Origin: Pseudomonadota bacterium
Lineage (GTDB): Bacteria; Pseudomonadota; Gammaproteobacteria; Burkholderiales; Thiobacillaceae
Assembly: GCA_021791235.1 (NCBI GenBank)
Contig: JAJYXA010000260.1
Location: 1 to 8,936 of the forward strand
Length of the DNA stretch: 8,936 nucleotides
Direction: 5' to 3'
Shown here: positions 6,652 through 8,936 of the stretch, piece after piece
Numbering within the stretch: the first letter of the stretch is position 1
Layout: each line of letters starts with the position of its first letter
Notes under the pieces: generated by a model
Told to the model about the DNA's origin: nothing
The model's database searches: none
The model's input: the letters and a program-made list of their open reading frames with translations, nothing else
Translations under genes and position numbers: made by a program

Positions 6652-6659
6652 GATTTCCT
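6652..6659 (-). promoter_or_regulatory. Ribosome binding site of ridA
   Basis: On the minus strand CAGGAAAT precedes the ridA ATG; its AGGA core is eight bases from the start. It lies in the 21-base gap after the spoT stop. It is the clearest Shine-Dalgarno in this operon, and it suggests ridA is translated independently of spoT. Confidence 0.6.
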
Positions 6660-6668
6660 GGTGCCTGA

Positions 6669-8813
6669 TTATTGGGTTTGCGTGGCGCGGCCGTCCTTTT
6701 TCCCCTTGATGCGGAAAATCCGCACCACGTCGGGCAGCACGCGCAGGCCGCGCATCACGCGTGCGAGGTGCATGCGGTTTTCCACCTGCACGGTGAAGAA
6801 CAGCACGGTGTAGGGGCTGCCGTCCTCCTCTTCCATCGCGACGTTGCCGATATTGGAGCCGTGTTCGGCGATCGCCGCCGCGACCTTGGCCAGCACGCCG
6901 CGCTGGTTGCCGACGACGACCTTGATCGAGACGTCGAACATGTGGCCGGGTTCGGCTTCCCACTCGACGTCCAGCCATTTGTCGGGGTCGGTGCGGAAGG
7001 CGCGAATCGACGGGCAGTCGTGGGTGTGGATGATGAGGCCGCGTTCCTTGTGGATGAAGCCGAGAATGGGATCGCCGGGAATCGGGTGACAGCACTGTGC
7101 CAGTTCGACCGCGATGCCTTCGGTGCCGCGGATGCTGATGGCATGGGGATGCGCCGGCTCGCCGGTTTTTTCGCCCTGCACGTGCAGCAGCTGATGGGCC
7201 ACCACCAGCGGCAGCTTTCTGCCGAGGCCTATCCCGGAAAACAACTCCTGTCGGCTCTGCAGGCCGTAGTCCTTGACCACGCGGTCCCATACCGCGGGAT
7301 CGGGCTCGGTCGCCTCCGGGTTGAGCGCAGCGATGGCGTTCTTGAGCAGGCGCTCGCCCAACGCGGCCGCTTCTTCCACCCGCGTGTTGCGCAGGTAGTT
7401 GCGGATGTGCGAGCGCGCCTTGCCGGTGACGACGAAGTTGAGCCAGGCCGCGTTGGGGCTGGCGTTGGCCGCGGTGAGAATCTCGACGTGGTCGCCGTTT
7501 CGGAGCTGGGTGCGCAGCGGCATCAGCTCGTAATTGATTTTCACTGCGATGCAGTGGCGGCCGACATCGGTATGCACGGCGAAGGCGAAATCCACTGCCG
7601 TAGCGCCGCGCGGCAGCGCCATGATCTTGCCCTTGGGGGTGAACACGTAGACTTCGTCGGGAAACAGGTCGACCTTGATGTGCTCGAGAAACTCGGGCGA
7701 ATCACCGTGATCGGCCTGGATGTCGAGCAGCGACTGCAGCCAGCGGTGGGTGCGCGTCTGCACGTCGTTCAGCGCGGCGTCGGCGGACTTGTACATCCAG
7801 TGCGAGGCGACGCCGGACTCGGCCAGACGGTTCATGTCGGTGGTACGGATCTGGATCTCGATCGGGGTGCCGTTGGGGCCGAACAGGATGGAATGCAGCG
7901 ACTGGTAGCCGTTGGCCTTGGGGATCGCGATGTAGTCCTTGAATTTTCCGGGGATCGGCTTGTACAGTGAATGCAGGGCGCCCAGCGCCAGGTAGCAGGT
8001 GGGCTGGTCGCGCACCACCACGCGAAAGCCGTAGATGTCGAACACCTCGGAGAACGCCAGATTCTTTTCCTGCATCTTGCGGTAGATGCTGTAGAGGTGT
8101 TTCTCGCGCCCGGTGATGGTGGCCTCGATCTTGCACTGCTCGAGCTTGTCCTGCAGCGCAATCTTGACCTTGTCGACCAGCTCGCGGCGGTTGCCGCGCG
8201 CCGCCTTCACCGCCTTGGACAGTACCTGGTAGCGGTTGGGGTGGCTGTAGCGGAAGCCGAGGTCTTCCAGTTCCTGGTAGACCGAGTGCAGCCCCAGCCG
8301 GTTGGCGATCGGCGCGTAGATCTCCAGCGTTTCGGTGGCGATGCGGCGGCGCTTTTCGGCGGGCATCGCGCCCATGGTGTGCATGTTGTGCAGGCGATCG
8401 GCCAGCTTGACCAGGATCACCCGTACGTCCTGCGCCATCGCCAGCAGCATCTTGCGGAAGTTCTCCGCCTGCGCGTGCTGCTCGGAGGCGAACGCCAGCT
8501 TGTCGAGCTTGGAGACGCCCTCGACCAGCAGCGCCACCGCCTTGCCGTAGCGTGTCTCGATTTCGCTTGCCGTGGCCGGGGTGTCTTCCACCACGTCGTG
8601 CAGCAGCGCAGCGCACAGGGTCTGCGCGTCAAGATGCCAGCCGGCGAGAATGCCGGCGACAGCAAGCGGATGGGAGATGTAGGGTTCGCCGCTCTTGCGG
8701 AACTGGCCTTCGTGAGCGCGGCGGCTGAACTCGTAGGCGTCTTCGATGGTGCCGATTTCGCCCGGCGGCAGGTAGGCCAAGGCCGGGCGCAGCGATTCGA
8801 ATTCGTGCGTCAT
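6669..8813 (-). CDS. spoT: Bifunctional (p)ppGpp synthetase/hydrolase SpoT (RelA/SpoT family)
   Basis: It makes and degrades the alarmone (p)ppGpp, controlling growth, rRNA synthesis and stress responses. From ATG 8813 it has 714 residues (E. coli SpoT 702). Domains in order: HD hydrolase (~20-180) with an intact HDVVED box (72-77), so hydrolysis should work; synthetase (~230-345) with GREKHLYSIYRKM, FDIYGFRVVV, FKDYIAIPKANGYQSLH and EIQIRT (E319); TGS (~383-445, VYVFTPKGKIMALP); a helical/zinc-finger-like region with CCHPIPGD; and a C-terminal ACT domain (~635-705). The basic KFKD motif is the form found in bifunctional enzymes rather than the acidic motif of RelA. A GTG at 8888 would extend the protein 25 residues but overlaps rpoZ and adds a Ser/Ala/Pro-rich leader; ATG 8813, 46 bases after rpoZ, is preferred although no clear Shine-Dalgarno is seen. 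Confidence 0.95.
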   Translation of the reverse strand: MTHEFESLRPALAYLPPGEIGTIEDAYEFSRRAHEGQFRKSGEPYISHPLAVAGILAGWHLDAQTLCAALLHDVVEDTPATASEIETRYGKAVALLVEGVSKLDKLAFASEQHAQAENFRKMLLAMAQDVRVILVKLADRLHNMHTMGAMPAEKRRRIATETLEIYAPIANRLGLHSVYQELEDLGFRYSHPNRYQVLSKAVKAARGNRRELVDKVKIALQDKLEQCKIEATITGREKHLYSIYRKMQEKNLAFSEVFDIYGFRVVVRDQPTCYLALGALHSLYKPIPGKFKDYIAIPKANGYQSLHSILFGPNGTPIEIQIRTTDMNRLAESGVASHWMYKSADAALNDVQTRTHRWLQSLLDIQADHGDSPEFLEHIKVDLFPDEVYVFTPKGKIMALPRGATAVDFAFAVHTDVGRHCIAVKINYELMPLRTQLRNGDHVEILTAANASPNAAWLNFVVTGKARSHIRNYLRNTRVEEAAALGERLLKNAIAALNPEATEPDPAVWDRVVKDYGLQSRQELFSGIGLGRKLPLVVAHQLLHVQGEKTGEPAHPHAISIRGTEGIAVELAQCCHPIPGDPILGFIHKERGLIIHTHDCPSIRAFRTDPDKWLDVEWEAEPGHMFDVSIKVVVGNQRGVLAKVAAAIAEHGSNIGNVAMEEEDGSPYTVLFFTVQVENRMHLARVMRGLRVLPDVVRIFRIKGKKDGRATQTQ

Positions 8814-8859
8814 CGACGGCGCGCGGCTGGCGTGCGCCGGTTGTCGTGCAGGCGAGGGC

Positions 8860-8936
8860 TCAGGCGCGGCCCCGGTTGAGGATTTCACGGCCGACCTTGC
8901 CCGCGGCGATTTCGCGCAATGCGGTGACGATGGGTT
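8860..8936 (-). CDS. rpoZ: DNA-directed RNA polymerase omega subunit, C-terminal end (partial)
   Basis: The window edge cuts this gene; only its last 24 codons and a TGA stop are present. They read PIVTALREIAAGKVGREILN followed by RGRA, which matches the conserved tail of betaproteobacterial omega (the ALREIAAGKVG segment). Omega folds around the beta' C-terminus, helps assemble RNA polymerase and in E. coli forms part of a ppGpp binding site. That makes its place directly ahead of spoT functionally apt. The rpoZ-spoT order is widespread in proteobacteria, usually with gmk further upstream, outside this window. Confidence 0.9.
   Translation of the reverse strand, partial: PIVTALREIAAGKVGREILNRGRA

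Noticed and set aside
7971..8879. Plus-strand open frame of 302 codons, and a similar 432-codon frame at 6672-7970, opposite spoT
   Set aside because: Both lie wholly within the spoT coding region on the other strand; their composition (Val/Gly/Arg/Gln-rich) is a codon-usage shadow and no domain is recognisable.
8814..8888. Extended spoT start (GTG at 8888)
   Set aside because: It overlaps the end of rpoZ and adds a Ser/Ala/Pro-rich stretch not typical of SpoT; the ATG at 8813 fits the family length.

Overview
The window is chromosomal housekeeping DNA of high G+C from a betaproteobacterium. A Thiobacillus-like or other Nitrosomonadales/Rhodocyclales lineage is likely, judged from the protein sequences and from the gene order rpoZ-spoT-ridA-recG-ubiC-ubiA; the genus is inferred and not proven. 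Almost every base is coding, and the genes lie in two blocks that converge and meet near base 2505.

Left block (+ strand). The window opens with the last ~30 bases of a 5S rRNA, so an rRNA operon ends here. Next come a perfect 9-bp inverted repeat and a strong intrinsic terminator (69-98). A tight three-gene set follows: birA (biotin-protein ligase with an N-terminal HTH), coaX (type III pantothenate kinase) and a membrane-anchored SPOR-like protein. Both junctions are four-base ATGA overlaps, which suggests translational coupling. The last gene overlaps the end of ubiA by 6 bp, tail to tail, with no room for a terminator.

Right block (- strand, read from 8936 down to 2502): end of rpoZ (RNA polymerase omega), spoT (bifunctional (p)ppGpp synthetase/hydrolase), ridA (enamine/imine deaminase), recG (branch-migration helicase), ubiC (chorismate lyase) and ubiA (4-hydroxybenzoate polyprenyltransferase). 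It looks like one operon with short gaps or overlaps: stringent response, metabolite repair, replication-fork rescue and the first two committed steps of ubiquinone synthesis.

The one accessory feature is a 265-bp element at 6003-6267, flanked by a TA duplication and inserted exactly between ridA and recG. It has near-perfect 30-bp terminal inverted repeats, carries no transposase and can fold into a two-armed, multi-hairpin structure, so it looks like a MITE. Removing it with one TA restores a site in which ridA ends in TAA and a TTG start for recG lies four bases later. The insertion therefore seems to have changed the ridA stop to TAG and separated what was probably a coupled ridA-recG junction. 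No CRISPR array, tRNA, phage gene or new multigene system was found; the element is the main item of interest.
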